From IOR16 sp963521065 (lineage in GTDB: Bacteria; Bacillota; Clostridia; Peptostreptococcales; Anaerovoracaceae): 64,000 nt of DNA. Shown here piece by piece: positions 9,021 to 17,193 of this stretch (position 1 is its first letter; the number at the start of each line of letters is the position of its first letter). The stretch covers positions 220,831 through 284,830 of the forward strand of contig CAUQTI010000001.1 in assembly GCA_963521065.1 (NCBI GenBank), written 5' to 3'. The translations under genes and the position numbers were made by a program. The notes beneath the pieces were generated by a model, which was not told the origin of the DNA, did not search any database, and saw nothing but the letters and a program-made list of their open reading frames with translations.

Positions 9021-9275
9021 TCATCTGTGTTTTTTCTTATATTTTTTCTGTGTGGCGAGTCCGCCTCGGATGTGACGTTCTGCTTTATTGTTTTCCAACA
9101 CGTTTTTTACATCTTGACAAAGTCCTGGATTTAGCTCCTGAAGGCGTTCAGTCACATCTTTATGTACAGTTGATTTGGATATACGGTATTTTTTTGCGGC
9201 AGACCGAACCGTAGCTTTTGTCTCAATAATATATCTAGCAAGATCTAAAACGCGTTCTTCTATATAATCCTTCAT
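9021..9275 (-). CDS. spoIIID: Stage III sporulation protein D (SpoIIID)
   Basis: Small DNA-binding regulator that works with sigma-E in the mother cell. The 84-residue protein has the conserved start MKDYIEERVLDLARYII, a helix-turn-helix around 22-42 (TVRSAAKKYRISKSTVHKDV) and a basic C-terminal tail ending KKYKKKHR. A GTG at 9287 is in frame but abuts AAAGGAG; ATG 9275 has the better spacing of 11 bases. It shows that the host makes endospores. Confidence 0.93.
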   Translation of the reverse strand: MKDYIEERVLDLARYIIETKATVRSAAKKYRISKSTVHKDVTERLQELNPGLCQDVKNVLENNKAERHIRGGLATQKKYKKKHR

Positions 9276-9411
9276 AATGCACGACACTCCTTTAAAGATA
9301 ATTTACCTGCACAAAAATCAGTTTTAAGTGAAAAATTTACCAATTACCTTATATATATGAAGGAGCGGACGAGGATATGATGTGAGGCGGAAAAAAATCG
9401 AATTGGAAATA

Positions 9412-9440
9412 TTGACAGCCATTTGTATTTTTGATAGTCT
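9412..9440 (+). promoter_or_regulatory. Sigma-A promoter of uppP
   Basis: TTGACA (9412-9417), 17-base spacer, TAGTCT (9435-9440). It predicts a start near 9447 and a roughly 93-base leader before the uppP ATG. Confidence 0.7.
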
Positions 9441-9451
9441 AATTAAGTTAT

Positions 9452-9525
9452 AGGTGGGCTTTGCGGCAAGCGGAGCCTGCTGTTTTTGAGAGACGGCAAA
9501 AATTCAAAAGGGAGCCGCAGTAAAA
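9452..9525 (+). other. Structured 5' leader of uppP, possible RNA regulatory element
   Basis: The leader can close a long-range stem TGCGGC (about 9461-9466) with GCCGCA (about 9514-9519), enclosing an internal GCC...GGC pairing and a T5/A5 pairing. It lies between a good promoter and the ribosome site AGAGGGGGAAGG. I do not recognise it as a named riboswitch class. Confidence 0.35.
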
Positions 9526-9539
9526 GAGGGGGAAGGAAT

Positions 9540-10370
9540 ATGGAATTGATTGAGATTTTAAAAGCAGTTTTTTTAGGCATCGTCGAAGGCATTACAGAAT
9601 GGCTTCCGATCAGCAGCACGGGACATATGATTTTGGTGGATGAATTTCTCAAGATGAACGTCAGCCGTGAATTTTGGAATATGTTTTTAGTTGTAATTCA
9701 GCTGGGTGCAATTTTAGCAGTGGTCGCGCTTTATTGGGATAAGCTGTTCCCTTTTTCATTTAAGAAAGGGACGGACTTTATTAAGAAGGATATTTTCAAT
9801 CTATGGTTTAAGATTATCTTTGCAGCGATACCGGCAGCCGTTATAGGAATTCCGTTGAATGACATTGTAGAAAGCAAATTTAATAATTACGTTGTTGTTG
9901 CAGTCGCACTTATTGTCTATGGTGTCGCGTTTATTTTAATCGAGAATGGGAATCGCAAGAAGCATTTTGAAATCAATGATATATCGAAGCTCAGTTATAA
10001 AACGGCCTTTTGTATCGGTATCTTTCAGGTATTATCGCTTATCCCGGGAACCTCACGCTCCGGCTCTACCATTATCGGTGGTATGCTGATGGGAACCTCA
10101 AGGGTCGTTGCTGCGGAATTTACGTTTTATCTGGCAATTCCCGTCATGTTTGGTGCCAGTCTTATAAAGCTTTTGAAATTCGGATTTGTTTTTACCGGAA
10201 TGGAGATTACGCTTCTGTTAACCGGTATGGTAGTCGCATTTATCGTCTCTATTTTATCCATAAAATTCTTGATGAGCTATATCAAAAAATATGACTTTAA
10301 AGCATTTGGATACTACCGCATTGCACTTGGTATTTTAGTCTTGATTTATTTCTTTTTTAACGGAAAATAA
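9540..10370 (+). CDS. uppP: Undecaprenyl-diphosphate phosphatase (UppP/BacA)
   Basis: Membrane enzyme that recycles the peptidoglycan lipid carrier by dephosphorylating undecaprenyl pyrophosphate; overexpression gives bacitracin tolerance in other species. The 276-residue polytopic protein carries both family motifs, EGITEWLPISSTGHMIL near the N terminus and PGTSRSGSTIIGGML near 165. The frame is open from 9486, but ATG 9540 has the GGGGGAAGGA ribosome site and matches the family start MELIEILKAVFLGIVEG. Confidence 0.95.
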   Translation: MELIEILKAVFLGIVEGITEWLPISSTGHMILVDEFLKMNVSREFWNMFLVVIQLGAILAVVALYWDKLFPFSFKKGTDFIKKDIFNLWFKIIFAAIPAAVIGIPLNDIVESKFNNYVVVAVALIVYGVAFILIENGNRKKHFEINDISKLSYKTAFCIGIFQVLSLIPGTSRSGSTIIGGMLMGTSRVVAAEFTFYLAIPVMFGASLIKLLKFGFVFTGMEITLLLTGMVVAFIVSILSIKFLMSYIKKYDFKAFGYYRIALGILVLIYFFFNGK

Positions 10371-10430
10371 TAAGAGAAAAGAATCCTGCATTTTTTGAGA
10401 ATGCAATAAATAATCGGCAAAAAATATGGA

Positions 10431-10459
10431 TTGACAAAAAAATATTTATTAAAATACTT
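10431..10459 (+). promoter_or_regulatory. Candidate promoter of gap
   Basis: TTGACA at 10431-10436 with ATACTT (17-base spacer) or TACTTG (18). The -10 is poor, and a second start nearer 10500 (TACCAT) cannot be excluded. No CggR-like operator was recognised. Confidence 0.4.
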
Positions 10460-10568
10460 GCTATTTCCTTAAGACTTTTGGGGCAATCTGTGTTACCATA
10501 GAAATAGCGGGCTGATTTGCCCAATATTTTGTGTTAGGAAAGGTTTTAAAAGGAGGACACCAGTTAAA

Positions 10569-11582
10569 ATGGCTATTAAAGTTGGTATTAATGGTTTTGG
10601 ACGTATCGGAAGAGTTGTATTTCGGGCTGCAATGAAAGAAGAGAACATTGACATCTGCGGAATCAACGTGAGAAATGCTGATTTGGATTACATGGTATAC
10701 ATGATTAAATATGATACCATTTTTGGACGATTCCAGGGCACTTTGGATACATACGAAAAAGGAATTGTTGTAAATGGAAAGAAAATTCCGGTTTACGGTG
10801 AAAATGATGCTGCATCCATCCCTTGGTCAGAGTGTGGAGCGGAATATATCGTGGAAGCTACCGGGGCCTATGTTACAACAGAAGCAGCATCCAAGCACTT
10901 GGCGGGCGGAGCGAAGAAGGTAGTAATTTCCGCGCCGGCAAAAGACGCGGATACACCGACTTTTGTCATGGGTGTAAATCACATGGAGTATACAAAGGAT
11001 ATGACAGTTGTGTCTAATGCATCCTGCACGACAAACTGCCTTGCACCTCTTGCAAAGGTTCTTGAAGACAACTTCGGAATCGAGCAAGGCCTTATGTCTA
11101 CGATTCACGCGGCAACGGCAAAGCAAAAGGTTGTTGACTGCAGATCGTTAAAAGACTGGCGTACAGGCCGATCGGTATTCGGCAATGTAATTCCGTCTTC
11201 CACAGGGGCTGCAAAAGCGGTTGGCCTGGTCATTCCTTCCTTGAAAGGAAAACTGACCGGCATCTCCTATCGTGTGCCGACTGCAGACGTTTCTGTGGTT
11301 GACTTAAACGTCATGCTGAAAACACCTACCACTTATGAAAAAATGTGTGAGGCATTGAAGGAAGCATCAGAAACTTCAATGAAAGGAATCCTGGAATATG
11401 TGGACGACGAAGTTGTATCCAGTGATTTTATCGGAGATCCACACACCTCTATTTTTGATGCAAGAGAAGGCATCATGCTGAATGACCGTTTCTTTAAGTT
11501 AATTGCATTTTATGACAATGAATGGGGTTATTCCAGTAAAATTTTAATGTTGATTCAGCATATGGCTTCGGTTGATCAATAA
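10569..11582 (+). CDS. gap: Glyceraldehyde-3-phosphate dehydrogenase
   Basis: Glycolytic NAD enzyme producing 1,3-bisphosphoglycerate. The 337-residue protein starts with the Rossmann motif VGINGFGRIGR and has the catalytic cysteine in SNASCTTNCLAPL, then GRSVFGNVIPSSTGAAKAVG and YDNEWGYSSKI at the C-terminal end. The ribosome site AAAGGAGG is strong. It stands alone: no pgk or tpi is next to it, although fba lies 2 kb away on the other strand. Confidence 0.96.
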   Translation: MAIKVGINGFGRIGRVVFRAAMKEENIDICGINVRNADLDYMVYMIKYDTIFGRFQGTLDTYEKGIVVNGKKIPVYGENDAASIPWSECGAEYIVEATGAYVTTEAASKHLAGGAKKVVISAPAKDADTPTFVMGVNHMEYTKDMTVVSNASCTTNCLAPLAKVLEDNFGIEQGLMSTIHAATAKQKVVDCRSLKDWRTGRSVFGNVIPSSTGAAKAVGLVIPSLKGKLTGISYRVPTADVSVVDLNVMLKTPTTYEKMCEALKEASETSMKGILEYVDDEVVSSDFIGDPHTSIFDAREGIMLNDRFFKLIAFYDNEWGYSSKILMLIQHMASVDQ

Positions 11583-11621
11583 AAAATAGAGCGAAAAGAG
11601 AAGCAGCAATTGGATTAGATG

Positions 11622-11668
11622 AGCAAGCAAGTACTTTATTTAAGAGTGATTTGCTTGCTTATTTATTA
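11622..11668 (+). terminator. Probable terminator after gap
   Basis: AGCAAGCAA (11622-11630) pairs with TTGCTTGCT (about 11650-11658) across a 19-base loop, followed by TATTTATT. The loop is long, so confidence is moderate. Confidence 0.55.
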
Positions 11669-11807
11669 GGGAAAAAGTGTAAGTGTCAATAACTCGATGG
11701 AATAAACACAATGATAAGAAATATTGTAAAAGAGTGAATCTTACAAAGAAAATCCATAAGCAGTACAAGGTGATTTTATGCAAAAGACTTCTAAATTATG
11801 GAATTTT

Positions 11808-11836
11808 TTGACTTTTATGATTCCCTGTGTTAGAAT
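11808..11836 (+). promoter_or_regulatory. Candidate promoter of the 10-TM exporter gene
   Basis: TTGACT, 17-base spacer, TAGAAT. The predicted start falls at or in the AAGGAG ribosome site, so the leader would be extremely short. Confidence 0.4.
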
Positions 11837-11854
11837 TGTCTAAGGAGAATTTTT

Positions 11855-12703
11855 ATGAAAGAAGTTTTGATAGACACATTTTTGGATGGTATCCGCATGC
11901 TGCCGTTTTTACTGGCTGCATACCTCCTCATTGAGGTGATTGAACACCGATCCAGTGACAAGCTGCAAAGGGTTTTAGCAAATGCAGGAAGCTATGGTCC
12001 GCTAGGAGGAGCTGTTTTGGGCGCGATTCCTCAATGTGGATTTTCTGTTGCGGCTGCAAATTTTTATAGCGGGCGAGTCATCACGAGAGGGACCTTACTT
12101 GCTGTATTTTTATCGACCTCGGACGAAGCAATTCCCGTGCTCCTTGCGGCACCTGAAAGTGGTGGACTCATCTTAAAACTTATTGGGATAAAGATACTTA
12201 TCGGCTTCACTGCCGGCTTTCTCATTGATCTTGCAGAGCGGAACCAAAAACAAACTTTTTCATTTTCAGCATTGCGCAAACAAAGCGCTGACTGCAAGCA
12301 TTGCCATTGCGGGAAAGGGATTTTCTCAGCAGCAATTTTCCATACGGCGACGACATTTTTATTTATTTTAATCGTATCTTTTCTGCTAAATACGATATTT
12401 TACAATATCGGAGAAGATGCAGTTGCTTCCTTTTTAATGGCAGACAGTATTTTTCAGCCATTTATAATAGGGCTATTTGGATTTATACCAAATTGTGCGG
12501 TTTCGCTGGTAATCACGCAGCTGCTATTGGCAGGCGGAATTAGCTTTGGATCTGCGGTAGCCGGACTTTGCACGGGTGCTGGAATTGGATTCGCCGTTTT
12601 ATTTAAAGCAAACCAAAATTGGAAGGATAATCTCTGGATTACCTTTCTTTTATATAGTATTGGTGTTGGATGTGGTATCCTAATTGATTTTCTGAATCTA
12701 TAA
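11855..12703 (+). CDS. Putative heavy-metal/arsenic efflux permease (ArsP_2-like)
   Basis: A 282-residue polytopic membrane protein with two related half-motifs, GAIPQCGFSVAA (about 48-59) and GFIPNCAVSLV (about 208-218), the internal duplication seen in the 10-TM 'ArsP_2' exporters, sometimes annotated as arsenic efflux or manganese transport proteins. Between the halves is a hydrophilic loop with CKHCHCGKG, a likely metal or metalloid site. It has its own TAAGGAG ribosome site and no metal regulator beside it. The substrate is not shown by sequence. Confidence 0.65.
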   Translation: MKEVLIDTFLDGIRMLPFLLAAYLLIEVIEHRSSDKLQRVLANAGSYGPLGGAVLGAIPQCGFSVAAANFYSGRVITRGTLLAVFLSTSDEAIPVLLAAPESGGLILKLIGIKILIGFTAGFLIDLAERNQKQTFSFSALRKQSADCKHCHCGKGIFSAAIFHTATTFLFILIVSFLLNTIFYNIGEDAVASFLMADSIFQPFIIGLFGFIPNCAVSLVITQLLLAGGISFGSAVAGLCTGAGIGFAVLFKANQNWKDNLWITFLLYSIGVGCGILIDFLNL

Positions 12704-12827
12704 GAATACCGGATTACTTTGAGGAAGCATTGTTTGGAGTCTGAGAATGATACACAGAAAAAAATTTTGAACTAATATGTAAATATATTGAATTTATATA
12801 ATAATATACCAAAAGAAAGGCGGCAGT

Positions 12828-13490
12828 ATGTATATCATCATGGGTGGATTAGCAGGAATTTTATTAGGAAGCGTATGGATGTTGGCATGGAGGAATATCC
12901 CGCAGAAATGGTTTTGCGAGTATGGACAAGCTGAAAGGTGTGCTCCTCTTCATAAAGAAAATAGGAGACTATTAGGTGTTTTTGTTATTTTGGTATTTTT
13001 TATGTTCGGCATCGCACTTTCTTGTACGGGGGACGGGGAGGTTCTATCTTTTCTTCTAAAGAGCAGTCTTGTTTGGATTCTGCTTCAGGCAGCTGTCGGT
13101 GATTTTTATTTTCAAATTGTCGCAGATCAATGGATTGTTGCCCTTTTACTGCTTTCTGCAGTAAAAATAATCTCAGAAGGAAAGATTGGTGAACTTGGAA
13201 CTCTTTTTTTATCGGCAATTTTGATTGCTGTTCTTCTTTGGAGCACGAGCCTCTTTTTATCGGTTCTTTTTCGGCAGGAAGTACTTGGATTTGGAGATAT
13301 TAAGTTGTTTTTTTCTCTCTGTTTATATTTTGGATTTGACAGTACTTTATGGATTTTAATGTGCGCTATGGTGCTGTGTGGCATAGGGTGTGGGCTTTTA
13401 TTACTCCTCAAAGTCTATCAAAAAGAATCAACTTGCCCGCTGGTACCATATATCGCGTTGGCGAGCGGTCTGTTGTTAATTGGTGTATGA
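12828..13490 (+). CDS. Prepilin peptidase-like A24 aspartic protease
   Basis: A 220-residue membrane protein with the two catalytic aspartates of the A24 family, in VGDFYFQIVAD (about 88-98) and LGFGDIKLF (about 155-163, GxGD type). It lacks the N-terminal cysteine-containing methylase domain of full PilD, resembling short TadV/CpaA forms. No pilin, ATPase or secretin genes are nearby. A potential 28-codon ORF starts within its stop codon. Probably cleaves type IV-like leader peptides of substrates encoded elsewhere. Confidence 0.72.
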   Translation: MYIIMGGLAGILLGSVWMLAWRNIPQKWFCEYGQAERCAPLHKENRRLLGVFVILVFFMFGIALSCTGDGEVLSFLLKSSLVWILLQAAVGDFYFQIVADQWIVALLLLSAVKIISEGKIGELGTLFLSAILIAVLLWSTSLFLSVLFRQEVLGFGDIKLFFSLCLYFGFDSTLWILMCAMVLCGIGCGLLLLLKVYQKESTCPLVPYIALASGLLLIGV

Positions 13491-13573
13491 AAATGGTTTT
13501 ATTGTTCGTTATCGCTTGCATTGCTGTGTATCGCCTTAGTGTATCGCGTCTTTATAGAAATAAAAAGAGATAA
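13487..13573 (+). CDS. Possible 28-residue membrane microprotein coupled to the prepilin peptidase
   Basis: The ATG at 13487 overlaps the TGA of the upstream gene (ATGA), as in translationally coupled pairs. The product has one hydrophobic helix (MVLLFVIACIAVY) followed by a basic tail ending RLYRNKKR. There is no independent ribosome site. It may be chance; conservation would decide. Confidence 0.3.
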   Translation: MKMVLLFVIACIAVYRLSVSRLYRNKKR

Positions 13574-13591
13574 GATTTTTCTTATCTCTTT
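13563..13591. terminator. Bidirectional terminator between the prepilin peptidase and fba
   Basis: AAAGAGATAAGA pairs with TCTTATCTCTTT, with T runs on both strands, so it can serve the + gene and the convergent fba gene. Confidence 0.8.
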
Positions 13592-13622
13592 TGTGTTCCA
13601 GTTGAAATATTCAGTAGAAGGC

Positions 13623-14552
13623 TTATCTTTGATTGCTTGCATTTAAGACGTTTTTAATCTTGTGCTGAACCATAGCTTGGATTGCATCCCTTGCAGGTCC
13701 AAGATACTTTCTAGGGTCAAATTCATTGGAATTTTCCACTAGGTGGCGGCGGACTTCTGCGGTCATTGCCAGACGTAAATCTGTATCGATATTTACTTTG
13801 CAGATACCGTATTTCGTTGCTGTTCGAATCATATCTTCAGGAACACCTTGTGCACCAGGAATGTTACCGCCATACTGATTGCACAGTTCTACAAATTCAG
13901 GAAGAACCGTTGAGGCTCCATGAAGAACAAGCGGAGTTTCTGGAATCAGAGCATGAATCTTTTTCAAGCGCTCAAAATCCAGATAAGGCTCTCCTTTAAA
14001 TTTATATGCGCCGTGACTCGTCCCAATCGCGATGGCTAAGGAGTCTACGCCGGTTCGCTCTACAAATTCAGCGGCTTCATCCGGGTCGGTGAAGGTCGCG
14101 GAGCGGCTGTCCACCTTAATGTCATCTTCAATTCCGGCAAGCTTGCCCAGCTCGGCCTCTACAGAAACGCCGTGTGCATGTGCATATTCTACTACCTGCT
14201 TCGTGAGCGCGATATTTTCTTCAAATGCGTGCTTGGAACCGTCAATCATTACAGAAGTAAAGCCGTCATCTACACATTTTTTGCAGATTTCAAAATCCTC
14301 ACCATGGTCTAAATGGAGTGCGATATCTAAACCGGAATCTTCAATTGCGGCTTCAACCAGCTTACGAAGATAGACCGGCTTTGCATATTTTCTGGCTCCG
14401 GCAGAAACCTGTAAAATAAGCGGTGCTTGTTCTTCCATTGCAGCGCTGACAATACCCTGTATGATTTCCATATTGTTTACATTAAAAGCGCCGACTGCAT
14501 ACTCACGGTTCAATGCTTTTGAAAACATATCCTTTGTTGTTACCAATGCCAT
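13623..14552 (-). CDS. fba: Fructose-bisphosphate aldolase, class II
   Basis: Zinc-dependent aldolase cleaving fructose 1,6-bisphosphate to GAP and DHAP. The 309-residue protein has the zinc ligand region LHLDHGEDFEICKKC, AELGKLAGIEDD, LVLHGAS (second histidine) and the phosphate/DHAP region KVNIDTDLRLA. The frame is open 17 codons further upstream, but ATG 14552 directly follows GGAGGATTTATT and begins with the family's MALVTTKDMF. Monocistronic by layout. Confidence 0.95.
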   Translation of the reverse strand: MALVTTKDMFSKALNREYAVGAFNVNNMEIIQGIVSAAMEEQAPLILQVSAGARKYAKPVYLRKLVEAAIEDSGLDIALHLDHGEDFEICKKCVDDGFTSVMIDGSKHAFEENIALTKQVVEYAHAHGVSVEAELGKLAGIEDDIKVDSRSATFTDPDEAAEFVERTGVDSLAIAIGTSHGAYKFKGEPYLDFERLKKIHALIPETPLVLHGASTVLPEFVELCNQYGGNIPGAQGVPEDMIRTATKYGICKVNIDTDLRLAMTAEVRRHLVENSNEFDPRKYLGPARDAIQAMVQHKIKNVLNASNQR

Positions 14553-14649
14553 AATAAATCCTCCTTCAATGGCTATACGTGATGTGAAAAGGTGAATTTC
14601 CACATATTCCTATAGAAAGTATACACCGAAAGAGCAGAAGTTGCTATCC

Positions 14650-15096
14650 CTAATTATCATTTTCACCATTGTCCAGCATAGATAGGATTGGTCCTAGGTT
14701 TTTCATAAGACCTTCCATGCCTTGAAGCCGTTTGACACTCGAAATGGTATTACTTAAAGTATCAATTTTCTTCTCCGCATCTGTGTCCATTAAAAAGCCT
14801 CTGGCGGCATCCAGAGATTCTTGAATACGATTGATGGAGTTTTCTCTGCTGGGCGGCAGTGTCCGCATTTGATTCAGATGATTGATTTTATCAAGAGCTT
14901 CCGTAATTGCTTTAAGACGGTCCAGGAGAAGTTCCATTTTGAAAGTATCAAAATAATTGGATGAAAGAGGCGATAAAAACGGCGATAGGAACGATTTCCG
15001 TATGGACGGAATATTTATGTAAGGGTTATTCTTCAAGGTTGATGGCCCTCCGCTTGAAAAAATTGAAAAAACGATTAAAAGTAATAATGGATTCAT
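14650..15096 (-). CDS. Unknown small protein with hydrophobic N terminus and helical C terminus
   Basis: 148 residues, unrecognised. The ATG at 15096 follows GGAGGA closely. The first 15 residues (MNPLLLLIVFSIFSS) form a signal or anchor segment, then a serine/proline-rich linker. The second half is predicted amphipathic helix, ending in MEGLMKNLGPILSMLDNGEN. It is divergent from another small helical protein at 15195, with only 98 bases between them, so the two may share control. Confidence 0.6.
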   Translation of the reverse strand: MNPLLLLIVFSIFSSGGPSTLKNNPYINIPSIRKSFLSPFLSPLSSNYFDTFKMELLLDRLKAITEALDKINHLNQMRTLPPSRENSINRIQESLDAARGFLMDTDAEKKIDTLSNTISSVKRLQGMEGLMKNLGPILSMLDNGENDN

Positions 15097-15194
15097 AGTA
15101 TCCTCCATTTTTGCGTTTATTTCCTATTCTATGAAAGTGCAGGCGAAAAGGTGCATATATATAAGAGAATCATTAGAAAAAAGGAGGTTTTTTT

Positions 15195-15473
15195 ATGGAT
15201 ATTAATGAGAAGCTGCTTATGGACCTTGCAAACCAGGTTGGTTTTTCTGGAAAAAATGAAAAAAACATGAAGCGAGCAGAGCAGATGGCAGAGGCATACA
15301 AAGGAAAGGGTGAAGATGAACTGCTGAAAGAAATCTTAAAGCTGAAGCAGAGTATGAAATCGGACAGGGGGCAGTATGAAAAACAAATAAAAGCCATCCG
15401 TTCTCTGCGCGGAATGATGAACACAGAACAGAAGGCTCGTTTAGATCGAGTATTGCAGTTGTTAGAAGATTAA
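15195..15473 (+). CDS. Unknown small, highly charged helical protein
   Basis: 92 residues, rich in Lys, Glu, Met and Leu with no Cys, almost certainly all-alpha. A very good ribosome site AAAGGAGG lies 8 bases before the ATG, so it is probably a real gene. No known domain recognised. Its partner across the divergent spacer also ends in Leu/Met-rich amphipathic helices, suggesting interacting or paralogous products. Confidence 0.65.
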   Translation: MDINEKLLMDLANQVGFSGKNEKNMKRAEQMAEAYKGKGEDELLKEILKLKQSMKSDRGQYEKQIKAIRSLRGMMNTEQKARLDRVLQLLED

Positions 15474-15487
15474 TAAAGACGGCATAC

Positions 15488-15985
15488 TTATTTGGTGAGA
15501 ATTTGCACAATCTGTGCCGGTGTGGAGCCGGCAGGAACGATAAAATTTCCTGCTTTCAGCTTATTTTCCGCACTCGCGGCAGTGACCGCATTGATAAATG
15601 CAGCTTTGTCTTTGATGAGACCGCAGTCAACTAAAGTTTGTGCTATTTTCAATCCGGTAGACCCTGCTTCTATGTAAACGGAATAATTAACATTAGAAGA
15701 ATCTGCCGGTGTTTGGTCGGTATTTTTATCGACGCCCTCTCCATTTGAGGGAGCATCGGCAGGCTTGTTTTCATCTGTGTTAGGATTTTGTGGATCTTCA
15801 TTTCCTGTCAAATCGCTGGACAAGACCGGTTCGTCCTTGTCAGCTTCGTTTTCTGCTAGCATTGTCTGAGGGTAAGCCATGATCGCATCGACTCGGTTGA
15901 AGATAATCAGTGCAGCAATAGCAAGTATAACAACGACCACAAGAAGGTCATTTTTATCATATAATATGTCTTTTAATTTGTTCAT
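15488..15985 (-). CDS. Short MltG/YceG-like membrane protein (LysM-like domain only)
   Basis: 165 residues. A cytoplasmic start MNKLKDILYDKND, one membrane helix (about 14-30), a long acidic Pro/Asn/Asp linker, then about 60 residues starting YIEAGSTGLKIAQTLVDCGL that match the LysM-like N-terminal domain of endolytic transglycosylase MltG. The catalytic YceG domain is absent, so this is a stand-alone cell-wall-binding module as seen in other clostridia. Start at 15985 chosen by AAAAGGGGAACGATT; its stop is 14 bases from the convergent 15195 gene. Confidence 0.65.
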   Translation of the reverse strand: MNKLKDILYDKNDLLVVVVILAIAALIIFNRVDAIMAYPQTMLAENEADKDEPVLSSDLTGNEDPQNPNTDENKPADAPSNGEGVDKNTDQTPADSSNVNYSVYIEAGSTGLKIAQTLVDCGLIKDKAAFINAVTAASAENKLKAGNFIVPAGSTPAQIVQILTK

Positions 15986-16130
15986 AATCGTTCCCCTTTT
16001 ATCCGTGACTTTCGTCAAACTTCCCTTATAATTTACCATAATCGTTTCAGAATCTCAATAAAAAGGCGTCTTAGGATTATTAAATTTCAATTACACCGCT
16101 CTCACATTTCCAATTTTAGAAAAAATGATG

Positions 16131-16136
16131 TATAAT
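16131..16136 (+). promoter_or_regulatory. Candidate -10 element for the pseudouridine synthase gene
   Basis: A perfect TATAAT lies 31 bases before the start codon. The -35 region at 17 bases (TTCCAA) is weak. Confidence 0.35.
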
Positions 16137-16166
16137 AGCAAAGTAATAATTGCATCAGGAGGGCGC

Positions 16167-17144
16167 ATGATAAAACTATCAATTACAGAAAATGAAGAGA
16201 ACCAAAGATTGGATCGTTTTCTGAAAAAATATTTCAGCGGAGCTTCGCTAAGCTATATTTACAAACTGATTCGCAAGGATGTAAAAGTGAATGGAAAGCG
16301 CAGCAAGGCAGAAAGTACTTTGCACCTTGGCGATGAGCTGAACATTTACATCACAGAAGAGGAATGTGAAGCGTTTCGAACGTCTAAAAAAGTACAGAAA
16401 TCGAAAAAGCAGTTTCAAATTGCATATGAAGACGAGCACATTTTGATTGTGGAGAAGCCCTTCGGGCTTTTGGTGCATGGTGACCGAACTGAAAAAAAGA
16501 ATACATTAGCAAACCAGGTCATCAGTTATTTAATTGAGACGGGGGAATATCATCCGCGTGTCGAGCGCACGTTTGTTCCTTCACCGGTAAATCGACTGGA
16601 CCGTAACACGACAGGTCTGGTTATCTTTGGGAAAGACAACCCTACTTTGCAGACACTGAATCAAATGATTCGTGAAAAAGACAGTATAAAGAAATATTAC
16701 TTAACGATTGTGTCTGGTCATTTGAAAAAGGAACTGCATCTAGTGGACCGAATGCAGAAGGATGAAAAGACGAATAAAATAAGTGTACATACCTTAAAGG
16801 ATGAAAATAGCGGAAGAGTAATGGAAACGATTGCACGCCCTGTACAATATGCGAATGGATATACTTTGACGGAGATTGAATTGGTAACCGGACGTACCCA
16901 TCAAATTCGGGCACACATGCAGAATGCAGGGTATTGCGTAATTGGGGATGAAAAATACGGAAATGCAAAAGTGAATCGGGAATGTAAAAAACGCTTTGGA
17001 TTATCTACGCAATTTTTACATGCATACAAGCTGCACTTTGCGGATGCATATGCCCCCGTAGCCTATTTGAAAGGGAAAACGGTGACAGCACCTTTTACGC
17101 CGAACATGCAGTCAATAAAAAATGAGTTATTCGGAGAAAAATAA
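16167..17144 (+). CDS. RluA-family 23S rRNA pseudouridine synthase (RluC/RluD-like)
   Basis: 325 residues: an N-terminal S4 RNA-binding domain (about 1-65, ENQRLDRFLKKYF... IRKDVKVNG) and the RluA catalytic domain with the nucleophilic aspartate in VNRLDRNTTGLVIF and GRTHQIRAHMQNAG near 250. The frame extends to 16125, but ATG 16167 directly follows AGGAGGGCGC. The exact target uridines cannot be told from sequence. Confidence 0.88.
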   Translation: MIKLSITENEENQRLDRFLKKYFSGASLSYIYKLIRKDVKVNGKRSKAESTLHLGDELNIYITEEECEAFRTSKKVQKSKKQFQIAYEDEHILIVEKPFGLLVHGDRTEKKNTLANQVISYLIETGEYHPRVERTFVPSPVNRLDRNTTGLVIFGKDNPTLQTLNQMIREKDSIKKYYLTIVSGHLKKELHLVDRMQKDEKTNKISVHTLKDENSGRVMETIARPVQYANGYTLTEIELVTGRTHQIRAHMQNAGYCVIGDEKYGNAKVNRECKKRFGLSTQFLHAYKLHFADAYAPVAYLKGKTVTAPFTPNMQSIKNELFGEK

Positions 17145-17193
17145 TAACCTATGATTAGGGAAATAATACAAAAGAGAAAGGATGTTGATTTAC

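Noticed and set aside
9452..9525. uppP leader as a fluoride, guanidine or c-di-GMP riboswitch
   Set aside because: The conserved cores of these classes are not visible, so it is reported only as an unclassified structured leader.
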